A stretch of 64,000 nucleotides of DNA from Stakelama sediminis (GTDB taxonomy: Bacteria; Pseudomonadota; Alphaproteobacteria; Sphingomonadales; Sphingomonadaceae). Made by a program: the position numbers and the translations under genes. How positions within the stretch are numbered: position 1 is the first letter of the stretch; each line of letters starts with the position of its first letter. Of this stretch, positions 47,551 through 58,362 are shown piece after piece. The notes under the pieces are model-generated. The model worked only from the letters and a program-made list of their open reading frames with translations. It had not been told where the DNA came from and made no database searches. Where the stretch lies: assembly GCF_014199335.1 (NCBI RefSeq), contig NZ_JACIJI010000003.1, positions 124,001 through 188,000 of the forward strand. The letters are read 5' to 3'.

Positions 47551-48939
47551 ATGACGGTCTGGGAAACGATCCTGTCGGGGCTGGACATCATGACGCGTGA
47601 AACCGCGCTGTTCGCCTGTATCGGGTTCCTGATCGGGGGCACGGACGATCTGGTGATCGACCTGCTCTACTGGACAGGACTTGCGGGCCGCAAGTCGATC
47701 GCCCCCGATATCGATGCGATGGCGCAAAGCGATAGACGGCTGGCGATTTTCGTGCCCGCCTGGGATGAATCGGCAGTCATCGCATCGATGCTGCGTACTG
47801 CTCGCAGAAATATTCGCCACCGCAACTACGCCCTGTATGTCGGCACCTACCCCAACGACCGCGCGACCATCGATGCGGTGGCCGCGTTTGCCACCGTCGA
47901 TCCGCATATCCGGCTGGTCATTGCCGATCACCCGGGCCCCACGACCAAGGCGGACTGCCTGAACAGCCTGTGGCGTGCGCTGGAACGCGATGTGGAGGCG
48001 GGAGAAGCGCCGGTTGCGGCAATCATCCTGCATGACGCCGAAGATGTTGTGCATCCCCGCGAACTGTGCGTTCATGCGGCCCTGATCGGCGACTATGACC
48101 TGATCCAGACGCCGGTGATCCCATTGATGGACGCCCGGTCCCCCTTTGTCGCGGGGCATTATTGCGACGAATTTGCCGAATCCCACGCCAAGCAGATGAC
48201 CGTGCGCGGCGCCATCGGAGCGGCCATTCCGCTGGCGGGAGTCGGCTGTGCCATCGGCTATGCCATGTTGCGGCGGATAGCCGACGACCATGGGGGCGCA
48301 CCGTTCGACGCGGAAAGCCTGACCGAAGATTATGAGCTGGGGCTGAAGATCAAACGCTTGAATGGCCGGGCCATTTTCGCCCGCATTCGGGAACATCGCG
48401 GCGGACCCCCCATTGGTACGCGCGCCTATTTTCCCGCGCGACTGGATGCGGCCGTCCGGCAAAAGGCACGCTGGATGATCGGGATCGCACTGGCCGGGTG
48501 GGACCGTATCGGCTGGGCATCGGCGCGCGAATTTGCGGATCACTGGATGCGGATGCGGGACCGGCGGGCGCTGCTGGCCGTTATCGTGCTGGCCGCAGCC
48601 TATATCGCACTGGTCGCCGGATTCGTGGCGCAGAGCCTGCACTGGCTCAGCGATATTCCGGCTCCTGCACCCGACCGCACCATGCGCTGGCTGCTGATCG
48701 CGACAACTTTGGTACTAACATGGCGGCTCGCGATGCGCGCCTTGTTCGTCCAGCGGCTCTATGGCTGGAAACAGGCTCTGCTGTCGCTGCCCCGCGCCGT
48801 AACCGGAAACGCCATCGCACTGCTCGCCGCCCGCCGCGCCATTACCCGCTATATCGGCATGCTGCGCGGCAAACCGCTGCGCTGGGACAAGACGGCCCAC
48901 CACTTTCCGGAGAACGTCGAAGGGGAAGCCACCGCATGA
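47551..48939 (+). CDS. NfrB-like processive glycosyltransferase (GT2)
   Basis: A 462-residue inner-membrane enzyme. A membrane segment near residues 16-44 precedes a GT2 domain. Its catalytic motifs are complete: FVPAWDE (67-73), HDAED (161-165), TED (258-260) and QKARW (304-308), the D, DXD, TED and QXXRW set of processive synthases. Two or three membrane helices follow (340-363, 378-396), and KPLRWDKTAHHFPE closes the chain as in NfrB. E. coli NfrB is longer and ends in a cyclic-di-GMP-binding MshEN region, which is absent here. The stop overlaps the next gene as ATGA. Confidence 0.85.
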   Translation: MTVWETILSGLDIMTRETALFACIGFLIGGTDDLVIDLLYWTGLAGRKSIAPDIDAMAQSDRRLAIFVPAWDESAVIASMLRTARRNIRHRNYALYVGTYPNDRATIDAVAAFATVDPHIRLVIADHPGPTTKADCLNSLWRALERDVEAGEAPVAAIILHDAEDVVHPRELCVHAALIGDYDLIQTPVIPLMDARSPFVAGHYCDEFAESHAKQMTVRGAIGAAIPLAGVGCAIGYAMLRRIADDHGGAPFDAESLTEDYELGLKIKRLNGRAIFARIREHRGGPPIGTRAYFPARLDAAVRQKARWMIGIALAGWDRIGWASAREFADHWMRMRDRRALLAVIVLAAAYIALVAGFVAQSLHWLSDIPAPAPDRTMRWLLIATTLVLTWRLAMRALFVQRLYGWKQALLSLPRAVTGNAIALLAARRAITRYIGMLRGKPLRWDKTAHHFPENVEGEATA

Positions 48940-49976
48940 CCGGCAAGGGCCGTCCCTTGCGCTTTGCCGCCCTTGTCCTGCTGAGCTGGACGGTGGCACG
49001 CGGCGGTTTTCTGTGGTGGGAAACCGGAGAAGTTCCCCATCCGGCCCATATCCTCATCGCTGATGCCGATCCGCCGCCACCGCCGGTGCGCGATTGGTTC
49101 GCTTCTCCTTCGACGCTGACGACGATCCGCGCCCTGCCCCCCTTCCGAGCCGCATCAGCGTCTTCCGTGGCGGCAACTCCCTCCAAGGCTCCCCCCGCCA
49201 CTGGGCAATTGCCTCGCGCCACGGACGGAGCGGTGCGGGAGCGGTTCGCGCTGGTCGGCATGATCGGCTTTGCCGGAGCACAATCTGTGCCCGCACAGGA
49301 TCAGCAACCGGTGCTGCGCCCGACGCCATCATCCATGCCCTCCCCGCCAGACCGCTGGCAAGGCAGTGCCTGGCTGTACGTGCGCGGCCCCGGCGACTCT
49401 GGCGTGACCGGCGTTCCGCAACTGGGGGGTAGCCAGTTCGGGATGCGCATCGCCTATATGCTGCTGCCCAAATCGCATCTGGCGGCCACCGCGCGCACCG
49501 CATCCCCCCTGAGCGGCCCCGGTGCGGAAGCCATGCTCGGTCTGGCATGGAAACCGACCCGCGCGCCGGTAACGCTGACGGTGGAACAGCGCTTCTCCCT
49601 CGATCATCATCGCGGCGGCCCCGCCCTTGCGGCGATCGCGGGAAGCGGTCCCACGCCCGTCGCACACGGCCTCGACCTGGAAACCTATGGCGAGGCCGGT
49701 GCGGTGTTTCGGAGCAAGGTTGATTATTATGCCGCCGGCGCGGCAAGAATCAGCCATGCGGTTGGCCGGATCGGCAACCATCCGGTGACGGCCGGAATGG
49801 GCGGCTGGGCCAGCGTGCAACGCGATGCCGCGCGTGTCGATATCGGCCCGTCGCTTGCAATTGCGCTGCCGGTTCAAAAGAGCAATACGCGGCTGACCCT
49901 CGAATGGCGCCAGCGTCTTGCCGGACGCGCCGAACCCGGTTCCGGCCCGGCGCTTACCTTAGGTGCCGATTTCTGA
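48936..49976 (+). CDS. Putative outer-membrane beta-barrel, NfrA C-terminal-like
   Basis: A 346-residue protein with an amino-terminal hydrophobic segment (about residues 8-24), a proline-rich disordered stretch to about 140, and a carboxy-terminal region of alternating strands from WQGSAWLYVRG to the end. It finishes with phenylalanine (LTLGADF), the usual last residue of outer-membrane barrels. Its position, overlapping the NfrB-like gene, suggests the counterpart of the carboxy-terminal barrel of NfrA, which exports the NfrB-made glycan. The tetratricopeptide part of NfrA is missing. Assignment is by context and topology. Confidence 0.6.
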   Translation: MTGKGRPLRFAALVLLSWTVARGGFLWWETGEVPHPAHILIADADPPPPPVRDWFASPSTLTTIRALPPFRAASASSVAATPSKAPPATGQLPRATDGAVRERFALVGMIGFAGAQSVPAQDQQPVLRPTPSSMPSPPDRWQGSAWLYVRGPGDSGVTGVPQLGGSQFGMRIAYMLLPKSHLAATARTASPLSGPGAEAMLGLAWKPTRAPVTLTVEQRFSLDHHRGGPALAAIAGSGPTPVAHGLDLETYGEAGAVFRSKVDYYAAGAARISHAVGRIGNHPVTAGMGGWASVQRDAARVDIGPSLAIALPVQKSNTRLTLEWRQRLAGRAEPGSGPALTLGADF

Positions 49977-50024
49977 CATCAGGTGCTTTTGTCCGGCATC
50001 GGAATTGCGTATCGGTGCCGACCC

Positions 50025-50939
50025 ATGGACCTCTATCTTCCCGTCGCGAACCTGTCGGTGAACGCGCTTGTCATCGTCCTGCTCGGCGGTGGGGTCGGGC
50101 TGATCTCGGGCATGTTCGGCGTCGGCGGCGGATTTCTGACCACGCCGCTGCTGATCGTCTATGGCATTCCGCCGACGGTCGCCGCCGCATCCGCAGCGTC
50201 GCAAGTAACCGGTGCCAGCGTTTCAGGTGTTTTTGCGCATTTCCGCCGCAACGGCGTCGATGTGAAGATGGGCCTGACGCTTGCCGGGGGCGGGTTTTTC
50301 GGATCGCTGGTCGGTGCGCAGATCTTCCATCTGCTTCAGAAAACCGGGCAGATCGATACCGTGATCGGGTTGCTCTATGTCATCCTGCTCGGCTCGATCG
50401 GCGGGATGATGGCCACCGAATCGATTCGCGCGATCCGCAATACCCGGTCGGGTCAGGCGACCCGGGCGCGCAAGCGGCGCCACCATCCGCTGATCGCCTC
50501 GCTGCCGTTTCGCACACGCTATTATGCGTCGGGTCTCTATATTTCTCCGCTGGCACCCGCGCTGACCGGCTTTTTCATCGCCATCCTGACCACGCTGCTC
50601 GGCATCGGCGGCGGATTTATGATGATCCCGATCATGCTGTATATTTTCGGAATGCAGACGCGTGTGGTGGTCGGCACCTCTCTGTTCAACACGCTGTTCA
50701 TCAGTGCGACCGCGACAATGGCGCATTCGCTGACCACCCATGCGGTCGATATTGTGCTGGCGGCGCTGCTGTTGCTGGGATCGGTCACCGGCGCGCAGAT
50801 CGGGGTACGCTTCGCCCAGTCGATCAAGCCCGAATATCTGCGCCTCGCACTGGCCGCCATGGTGCTGGCAGTGGCGTTCCGCATGGCGCTGGGGCTGGGC
50901 TGGCGTCCCGATGAAATCTATTCGGTGGCGCTGTCATGA
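50025..50939 (+). CDS. TauE/SafE (TSUP) family anion permease
   Basis: A 304-residue membrane protein with two homologous halves, each opening with a glycine-rich helix: GLISGMFGVGGGFLTTPLL near residue 25 and TTLLGIGGGFMMIPIML near 190. The family exports sulfite, sulfoacetate or related anions. ATG at 50025 begins just before the first helix. The TIGR02186 gene overlaps its stop codon, a standing partnership in alphaproteobacteria. Confidence 0.9.
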   Translation: MDLYLPVANLSVNALVIVLLGGGVGLISGMFGVGGGFLTTPLLIVYGIPPTVAAASAASQVTGASVSGVFAHFRRNGVDVKMGLTLAGGGFFGSLVGAQIFHLLQKTGQIDTVIGLLYVILLGSIGGMMATESIRAIRNTRSGQATRARKRRHHPLIASLPFRTRYYASGLYISPLAPALTGFFIAILTTLLGIGGGFMMIPIMLYIFGMQTRVVVGTSLFNTLFISATATMAHSLTTHAVDIVLAALLLLGSVTGAQIGVRFAQSIKPEYLRLALAAMVLAVAFRMALGLGWRPDEIYSVALS

Positions 50940-51700
50940 TCCGGCGGCTGGCCTGTCTGCTGCCGATGCTGGCGCTGATCGGCGCGGCAAAGCCGACGCT
51001 GGTGCCCGACGTGTCGCAGCGCGATATCGACATCATCTACAGCTTTACCGGCGCGCAACTGCTGCTGTTCGGGGCAATTCTCTATCCGGGTGGCCAGAAA
51101 CCGGGCCCTAACGATCCGCCTTCCGACATCATTATCGTCGTCAAGGGGCCGACCCAGTCGATTCAGGTGCGCGAAAAGCAAAAGGTCGCAGGGATCTGGG
51201 TCAACGCAGCGCGCATGCGCTATCGCTCGGCTCCTTCCTTCTATGCGGTTGCCTCGTCTCGCCCGCTCGACCAGCTTGTCGATGACCGGACGCGCGCAAT
51301 CTATGAAATGGGGCTTGACCGGTTGCAGCTTTCACCGGTCAGTTCCGCCCCTGCGTCGGAGCAGAAGCGGTTTTCGCAGGGCCTCGTCAAACTGCGCGAG
51401 AGCAGCGGCCTTTATTATCAGGCACCGCACGCGGTGGAGATTACCGACGGCGTTCTCTATCGTGCCCGCATCAACATCCCCGCGCGCGTGCCGGTCGGCA
51501 AATTCACCGCCGAAACCTTTCTGGTGCGCGACGGACGCGTACTGGCCGCGGCAACACGCGAAATCTATGTCCGTAAATCGGGATTTGAACGTTTCGTCGC
51601 GCGCACCGCGCAAAAGGACGGTTTCTTCTACGGTCTGAGCGCCGTGTTTCTGTCGGTCATGCTTGGCTGGGGCGCAGGCGCGCTGTGGCGGCGGTTCTAG
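50936..51700 (+). CDS. TIGR02186 / Alph_Pro_TM family protein
   Basis: A 254-residue protein with a signal peptide (about residues 1-18), an extracytoplasmic domain containing VPDVSQRDIDIIYSFTGAQL and IIVVKGPTQSIQVREK, and one carboxy-terminal membrane helix (about 228-248) followed by a short arginine end. The family is known only by conservation and by pairing with TauE/SafE permeases, so it may be an accessory subunit. The stop codon TAG forms the left end of the inverted-repeat element that follows. Confidence 0.85.
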   Translation: MIRRLACLLPMLALIGAAKPTLVPDVSQRDIDIIYSFTGAQLLLFGAILYPGGQKPGPNDPPSDIIIVVKGPTQSIQVREKQKVAGIWVNAARMRYRSAPSFYAVASSRPLDQLVDDRTRAIYEMGLDRLQLSPVSSAPASEQKRFSQGLVKLRESSGLYYQAPHAVEITDGVLYRARINIPARVPVGKFTAETFLVRDGRVLAAATREIYVRKSGFERFVARTAQKDGFFYGLSAVFLSVMLGWGAGALWRRF

Positions 51701-51843
51701 GACGGATCACCATCCAGCCCTGATAGCCTGCAAAAGGTAGCTTTCCGCGCTTCCAGTGCTCACGTACTGAAAGTACGCTGCGCGCCGGGTCACGAGAATC
51801 CACCATTTTCGTCACATCATCTTCTGAATGGCGATCCGTCCTA
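51698..51843. repeat. 146-base element with 18-base terminal inverted repeats
   Basis: The ends TAGGACGGATCACCATCC (51698-51715) and GAATGGCGATCCGTCCTA (51826-51843) are complementary at 16 of 18 positions. Inside, CGTACT-GAA-AGTACG forms a perfect hairpin at 51763-51777. The left end includes the stop codon of the TIGR02186 gene. The element fills the gap between that gene and the converging purA. It may be a non-autonomous mobile repeat or a conserved structured transcript end. No gene lies inside. Confidence 0.7.
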
Positions 51844-51862
51844 AGAAGCGGTTTTCGGCCGG

Positions 51863-53170
<1,308 letters not shown>

Positions 53171-53300
53171 TCACAAATCCCGGGCGCGCCCTAGCCTGCC
53201 CCGTTGATCAGGTCCAGCATTGCCGCACAGCGCCGCTCGACATTATGTGCCGAAGGACTATGTCAGCCGACACAATACCAAGATTCCGAGAGGAGAATGC

Positions 53301-54308
53301 ATGAAACTCGCGAGCCTAAAACATGGTCGCGACGGCAGGCTGGTCGTCGTGTCCCGGGATCTCGCCTGGTATGCCGATGCATCGCATATCGCCCCGACGC
53401 TGCAGGCAGCGCTGGACGACTGGAACCGGCTGCTGCCCGACCTGCAGAATCTCGCCACCGATCTGGAACATGAGACGATCCCGCGGGAACGTTTTCATGA
53501 GCATGAAGCCGCCGCCCCCCTGCCGCGTGCCTATCAATGGGCGGACGGGTCGGCCTATGTGAACCATGTCGCGCTGGTGCGTCAGGCGCGTGGTGCCGAA
53601 CTGCCCGACAGTTTCTGGCACGATCCGCTGATGTATCAGGGCGGATCGGACGGTTTTCTGGGTCCGCGCGACGATATTCCGCTGAAGGACGAAAGCTGGG
53701 GCTGCGATCTGGAGGCCGAACTGGTGGTCGTCACCGGCGACGTGCCGATGGGTGCGAGCCGCGAAGCAGCACTGGCGGCGGTCCGGCTGGTCGGGCTGAC
53801 CAACGATGTGTCGCTGCGCAACCTCATCCCCGGCGAACTGGCCAAGGGGTTCGGCTTTTTCCAGTCGAAACCGGCTTCCGCCTTTTCCCCCGTCTTCGTG
53901 ACGCCCGACGAACTGGGCGACTGGTGGAGCGACGGCAAACTTGACCGCAAGCTGATGGTCGATCTGAACGGCGAACCGTTCGGCCGCGCGCTGGCGAGCG
54001 AGGATATGACCTTCGATTTCGGCACGCTGGTCGCGCATGCGGCAAAGACACGCAATCTGGGTGCAGGCACGATCGTCGGGTCGGGCACCGTGTCGAATCG
54101 CGATGCCGATGGCGGGCCGGGCAAGCCGATTGCCGAAGGCGGCGTCGGCTATAGCTGCATTGCCGAGGTGCGGATGATCGAAACCATCCAGAACGGCAAG
54201 CCGTCCACCGGCTTCCTGAAAGCAGGCGACACGGTGCGCATCTGGGTCGAGGACGATCAGCATCATCCGATCTTCGGTACCATCGAACAGACGGTGGCAG
54301 CCGCTTGA
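53301..54308 (+). CDS. Fumarylacetoacetate hydrolase family protein
   Basis: A 335-residue FAH-family protein. The metal-binding region is WGCDLEAELVVV, supplying the acidic ligands, followed by GLTNDVSLRNLIPGELAKGF and a late GAGTIVGSGTVSN stretch. Members cleave carbon-carbon bonds of fumarylacetoacetate, fumarylpyruvate or related oxo acids. In some bacteria this form is the fumarylacetoacetase of homogentisate degradation, but no hmgA or maiA gene is adjacent. AGAGGAGAA precedes the ATG at 53301. Its TGA overlaps the trehalase ATG as TGATG. Confidence 0.85.
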   Translation: MKLASLKHGRDGRLVVVSRDLAWYADASHIAPTLQAALDDWNRLLPDLQNLATDLEHETIPRERFHEHEAAAPLPRAYQWADGSAYVNHVALVRQARGAELPDSFWHDPLMYQGGSDGFLGPRDDIPLKDESWGCDLEAELVVVTGDVPMGASREAALAAVRLVGLTNDVSLRNLIPGELAKGFGFFQSKPASAFSPVFVTPDELGDWWSDGKLDRKLMVDLNGEPFGRALASEDMTFDFGTLVAHAAKTRNLGAGTIVGSGTVSNRDADGGPGKPIAEGGVGYSCIAEVRMIETIQNGKPSTGFLKAGDTVRIWVEDDQHHPIFGTIEQTVAAA

Positions 54309-55879
54309 TGCTGCGACGTATCCCGGCACTGTTGCTTGCTGTCTGCGTACTCGCCGCAGTGCCGGGATGCGCGTCGCGATCCGCCGACACCAACTGGCCC
54401 AAATCGCCGCAACAGATTTACGGCGACCTGTATCGTGCGGTGGAGATGCGCGCCATCTTTCCCGACAGCAAGACCTTTGCCGATGCCGTGCCCAAACGAC
54501 CGGTCAAGGACATACTGACTGCGTACAAGGCCGGCGACTATTCCGACAACGCGGCCCTGCGCCGCTTCGTGCTCGCCAATTTCGACGTGCCGGGGGTGCA
54601 GCCCGCGCCCAAACCGGGCCTGACACAGTCCGGGCCGCGCCTCGGGCTGCTCCAGCATATTGCCGCGCTGTGGCCGCACCTGACCCGCCCGCCGCTGAAG
54701 CCGAAGCCGGGCAGTTCGGCGCTAGCGCTGCCCTATCCCTATGTCGTACCGGGCGGGCGGTTTCGTGAGCTTTATTACTGGGACAGCTATTTCACCATGC
54801 TGGGCCTGAAAGCGGACGGGCGCGAAGATCTGATCGATTCGATGATCGGCGATTTCGTGTCGCTGATCGAACGCTACGGCCATGTCCCCAACGGCACGCG
54901 CACCTATTATCTGCATCGCTCGCAACCGCCGCTGCTCTATCGGATGATGGGGCTTTCCGATGTCACCGACCCCGATGTGCTGAAACGCAGGCTGGCGGCG
55001 CTGAGGACCGAACATCGCTGGTGGATGTCGGGCAGCCATGTCGTCACCATGCCCGACGGTGCCATCCTGAACCGCTATGCCGGCGGCACCGACACGCCGC
55101 GCGACGAAAGCTATCGGGAGGATGTGCTGACCGCGCGGCACAGCGAGCGTCCACCCGGAGCGGTCTATCGCGATTTACGAGCAGGGGCGGAAAGCGGCTG
55201 GGACTTTTCCTCGCGCTGGTTCGCGGACGGCAGGCACCTGACCACCATCGATACGATGGATGTCGTGCCGGTCGATCTCAACAGCCTGCTCTATGGTATG
55301 GAACGCACCATCGCGAGTCAGTGCCAGTTGCTCGACGATGCCGCCTGCGCCAAACACTATACCGCCATCGCCGACAAGCGCCGCGCGGCGATCGAACACT
55401 GGCTGTGGGACGATGAACTGGGCCGCTATGGCGACTGGGATATCGTCAAGCGCGAAATCCGTCCCGGCGTCACCGCCGCCACTGCCTATCCGCTGTTCAC
55501 CGGAGTGGCGAGCCGCGCCCATGCCGACCGCGTCGCGCGGATCATCCGCCACGACCTGCTGGCCCCCGGCGGATTGCGCACGACCCGTGTCGATACCGGC
55601 CAGCAATGGGACAAGCCCAATGGATGGCCGCCGCTGCAATGGATTGCGGTGGAGGGGCTGCGTCGCACCGGTCACACCCTGCTGGCGCAAATCATCGCCC
55701 ATCGCTTTTTGCATACGGTCGAGCGCACCTATCAAAATACCGGCAAGCTGGTTGAAAAATATGATGTCGAGCGCGCAAAACCGGGCGGCGGCGGCGAATA
55801 TCCGCTGCAGGACGGGTTCGGCTGGACCAATGGCGTAACCCGCGCGTTGATCGCCCAATATGGCGAAGCGAGGTACTGA
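54308..55879 (+). CDS. treA: Trehalase (GH37), putative lipoprotein
   Basis: A 523-residue glycoside hydrolase that splits trehalose into two glucose units. Both family signatures are present: PGGRFRELYYWDSYF and QWDKPNGWPPLQ. The amino terminus is a hydrophobic signal ending VPGCAS, which could serve as a lipobox with Cys21 though the proline is unusual, so it is either lipid-anchored or exported to the periplasm. The ATG at 54308 shares one base with the stop of the FAH gene. Trehalose transport genes are not seen. Confidence 0.93.
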   Translation: MLRRIPALLLAVCVLAAVPGCASRSADTNWPKSPQQIYGDLYRAVEMRAIFPDSKTFADAVPKRPVKDILTAYKAGDYSDNAALRRFVLANFDVPGVQPAPKPGLTQSGPRLGLLQHIAALWPHLTRPPLKPKPGSSALALPYPYVVPGGRFRELYYWDSYFTMLGLKADGREDLIDSMIGDFVSLIERYGHVPNGTRTYYLHRSQPPLLYRMMGLSDVTDPDVLKRRLAALRTEHRWWMSGSHVVTMPDGAILNRYAGGTDTPRDESYREDVLTARHSERPPGAVYRDLRAGAESGWDFSSRWFADGRHLTTIDTMDVVPVDLNSLLYGMERTIASQCQLLDDAACAKHYTAIADKRRAAIEHWLWDDELGRYGDWDIVKREIRPGVTAATAYPLFTGVASRAHADRVARIIRHDLLAPGGLRTTRVDTGQQWDKPNGWPPLQWIAVEGLRRTGHTLLAQIIAHRFLHTVERTYQNTGKLVEKYDVERAKPGGGGEYPLQDGFGWTNGVTRALIAQYGEARY

Positions 55880-55984
55880 ATCCATCTTCCCTCTCGCCAT
55901 CGACGTTGAAATTTTATAACAAGCGGTTGAAATGTGATTCCGCGCGCGATGCCATGACGCGGAAAGAGGAAATTTGGAGAGCAT

Positions 55985-57271
55985 ATGACCGGCGACCCGA
56001 AGCGCGCCAACCTGCCACCCATGTCGCTTCATGTTCCGGAACCGAAGTTCCGGCCCGGCGACGATGTGGATTTCAGCGATTTCGACATTCCCGCCGCCGA
56101 CTCCGCCCGGCGCCCCGACACCGGCGATAATCCTCGCGATTTTCACGAACTGGCGTTCGGGCTGGTGCGGGTGCTCGACGATCAGGGCAAGGCGGTCGGC
56201 GCATGGGATCCGAAGCTCGATGCCGATACGCTGCGCACCATGCTGCGTTCGATGGCGCTGACCCGTGCATTCGACGAACGCATGTTCCGCGCGCAGCGGC
56301 AGGGCAAGACCAGCTTCTATATGAAATCCACCGGCGAGGAGGCGGTTTCGGTAGCGGCGACGATGGCGCTGGCATCGGACGATATGTGTTTCCCCAGCTA
56401 TCGCCAGCAGGGCATCCTCATCACGCGCGGCTACAGCCTAGTCGAGATGATGAACCAGATTTATTCGAACAAGGGCGACAAGCTGCAGGGCAAGCAGTTG
56501 CCGATCATGTATTCGTCGCGCGAGAAAGGCTTTTTCTCGATCTCCGGCAATCTGACCACCCAATATCCGCAAGCCGTGGGCTGGGCGATGGCATCGGCGT
56601 CGAAGGGCGATAGCCGCATTGCCGCGACCTGGTGCGGCGAAGGGTCGACGGCAGAGGGCGACTTCCACTCCGCCTGCACCTTTGCCAGCGTCTATCGCGC
56701 GCCGGTGATCCTGAACGTCGTCAACAACCAATGGGCGATTTCCAGCTTTTCGGGGTTTGCAGGGGCCGAAGCGACGACCTTTGCCGCGCGCGCCATCGGC
56801 TATGGCATTGCCGGGCTGCGCGTCGACGGCAACGATCCGCTTGCCGTCTATGCCGCGACGCACTGGGCGGCGGAACGCGCGCGCACCAATCAGGGGCCGA
56901 CCCTGATCGAGCATTTCACCTATCGCGCCGAGGGGCATTCGACGTCCGACGATCCATCCGCCTATCGCAGCGCGCAGGAATGGTCGTCCTGGCCGCTGGG
57001 CGATCCGATCATGCGGCTGAAAAACCATCTGATCGCGCTGGGCGAATGGGATGAGGACCGGCAGGCGGCGATGGACAAGGAACTCGCCGAGATGGTCCGC
57101 GCCGCCCAGAAGGAAGCGGAGAAGAACGGCGTGCTGGGCCATGGCATGCACCAGAAGTTCGAGACAATGTTCGAGGGCGTGTACGAAGACATGCCCTGGC
57201 ATTTGAAGGAGCAGCAGCAACAAATGCTCGATGAAGATGTGGCCGCGGGCCGTCCGGGGCCGCGTCGATGA
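55985..57271 (+). CDS. bkdA1: Branched-chain 2-oxoacid dehydrogenase E1 alpha subunit
   Basis: A 428-residue thiamine-diphosphate enzyme subunit. The cofactor region is WCGEGSTAEGDFHSAC followed by LNVVNNQWAIS, and the phosphorylation-loop-like HSTSDDPSAYRS comes later. FYMKSTGEEAVSVA and YRQQGILITRG are typical of the branched-chain rather than the pyruvate enzyme. It decarboxylates 2-oxo acids from Val, Leu and Ile. TTTGGAGAGC precedes the ATG. Its stop overlaps the E1 beta start as ATGA. Confidence 0.93.
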   Translation: MTGDPKRANLPPMSLHVPEPKFRPGDDVDFSDFDIPAADSARRPDTGDNPRDFHELAFGLVRVLDDQGKAVGAWDPKLDADTLRTMLRSMALTRAFDERMFRAQRQGKTSFYMKSTGEEAVSVAATMALASDDMCFPSYRQQGILITRGYSLVEMMNQIYSNKGDKLQGKQLPIMYSSREKGFFSISGNLTTQYPQAVGWAMASASKGDSRIAATWCGEGSTAEGDFHSACTFASVYRAPVILNVVNNQWAISSFSGFAGAEATTFAARAIGYGIAGLRVDGNDPLAVYAATHWAAERARTNQGPTLIEHFTYRAEGHSTSDDPSAYRSAQEWSSWPLGDPIMRLKNHLIALGEWDEDRQAAMDKELAEMVRAAQKEAEKNGVLGHGMHQKFETMFEGVYEDMPWHLKEQQQQMLDEDVAAGRPGPRR

Positions 57272-58356
57272 CCGCAATCACCCCCGATCCGCTGGCCGAC
57301 GAGGCCGCCCGCATCGCGCCCGAAGCGGAACGCGAAGGCGAAACCGTGCGCATGAACATGATTCAGGCGATCAATTCCGCCATGGATGTGATGATGGCGC
57401 GCGACGACAATGTCGTCGTGATGGGCGAGGATGTCGGCTATTTCGGCGGCGTCTTCCGCGCCACCGCGGGCCTGCAGAAGAAATACGGCAAGACGCGCGT
57501 ATTCGACACGCCGATTACCGAATGCGGGATTATCGGCGTGGCGGTGGGCATGGGCGCCTATGGCCTGCGGCCCGTCCCCGAAATCCAGTTCGCCGACTAT
57601 ATCTATCCCGCGCTCGACCAGCTGGTGAGCGAGGCGGCACGGCTGCGCTATCGCTCGGCGGGCGAGTTCATCGCGCCGCTGACCGTGCGCTCCCCCTTTG
57701 GCGGCGGCATTTTCGGCGGGCAGACGCACAGCCAGTCGCCCGAAGGCATTTTTACGCATGTTTCGGGCCTGAAAACGGTGATTCCGTCCACTCCCTATGA
57801 TGCCAAGGGGCTGCTGATCGCGGCGATCGAGGATAATGATCCGGTCATCTTCTTCGAACCCAAGCGCATCTATAACGGGCCGTTCGACGGCCATTACGAT
57901 ACGCCAGCCAAGAACTGGTCGAGCCATCCGGCGGGCGAGGTGCCGAGCGGATATTATCGCATCCCGCTGGGCAAGGCCGCCGTCGTGCGTCCGGGCGAGG
58001 CGGTGACCATCCTGTGCTATGGCACGATGGTTCATGTCGTCGCCAACACCATTGCCGAAACGGGCGTCGATGCCGAAATCATCGACCTGCGCACGCTGAT
58101 GCCGCTCGATATCGACACGATCATGGAGTCGGTCGAAAAGACCGGACGCTGCATGATCGTGCATGAAGCCACCCGCACCCAGGGGTTCGGTGCCGAACTG
58201 TCGGCAGTGGTGCAGGAACGCTGTTTCTATCATCTGGAAGCACCGATCGAGCGCGTCACCGGCTTCGACACACCCTATCCTCACAGCCTCGAATGGGCCT
58301 ATTTCCCCGGCCCCGTACGCATTCGCGAGGCACTCAAGAAAATCCTGAAGGACTGA
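57268..58356 (+). CDS. bkdA2: Branched-chain 2-oxoacid dehydrogenase E1 beta subunit
   Basis: A 362-residue transketolase-like subunit that completes the E1 tetramer. Family segments are MGEDVGYFGGVFRATAGL, TPITECGIIGVAVGMG, PEIQFADYIYPALDQL and the carboxy-terminal HEATRTQGFGAELSAV. An extension of about 30 residues precedes the first conserved strand. It overlaps E1 alpha by four bases, and E2 starts six bases after its stop, so the three subunits are made as one unit. Confidence 0.95.
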   Translation: MTAITPDPLADEAARIAPEAEREGETVRMNMIQAINSAMDVMMARDDNVVVMGEDVGYFGGVFRATAGLQKKYGKTRVFDTPITECGIIGVAVGMGAYGLRPVPEIQFADYIYPALDQLVSEAARLRYRSAGEFIAPLTVRSPFGGGIFGGQTHSQSPEGIFTHVSGLKTVIPSTPYDAKGLLIAAIEDNDPVIFFEPKRIYNGPFDGHYDTPAKNWSSHPAGEVPSGYYRIPLGKAAVVRPGEAVTILCYGTMVHVVANTIAETGVDAEIIDLRTLMPLDIDTIMESVEKTGRCMIVHEATRTQGFGAELSAVVQERCFYHLEAPIERVTGFDTPYPHSLEWAYFPGPVRIREALKKILKD

Positions 58357-58362
58357 TCCGTC

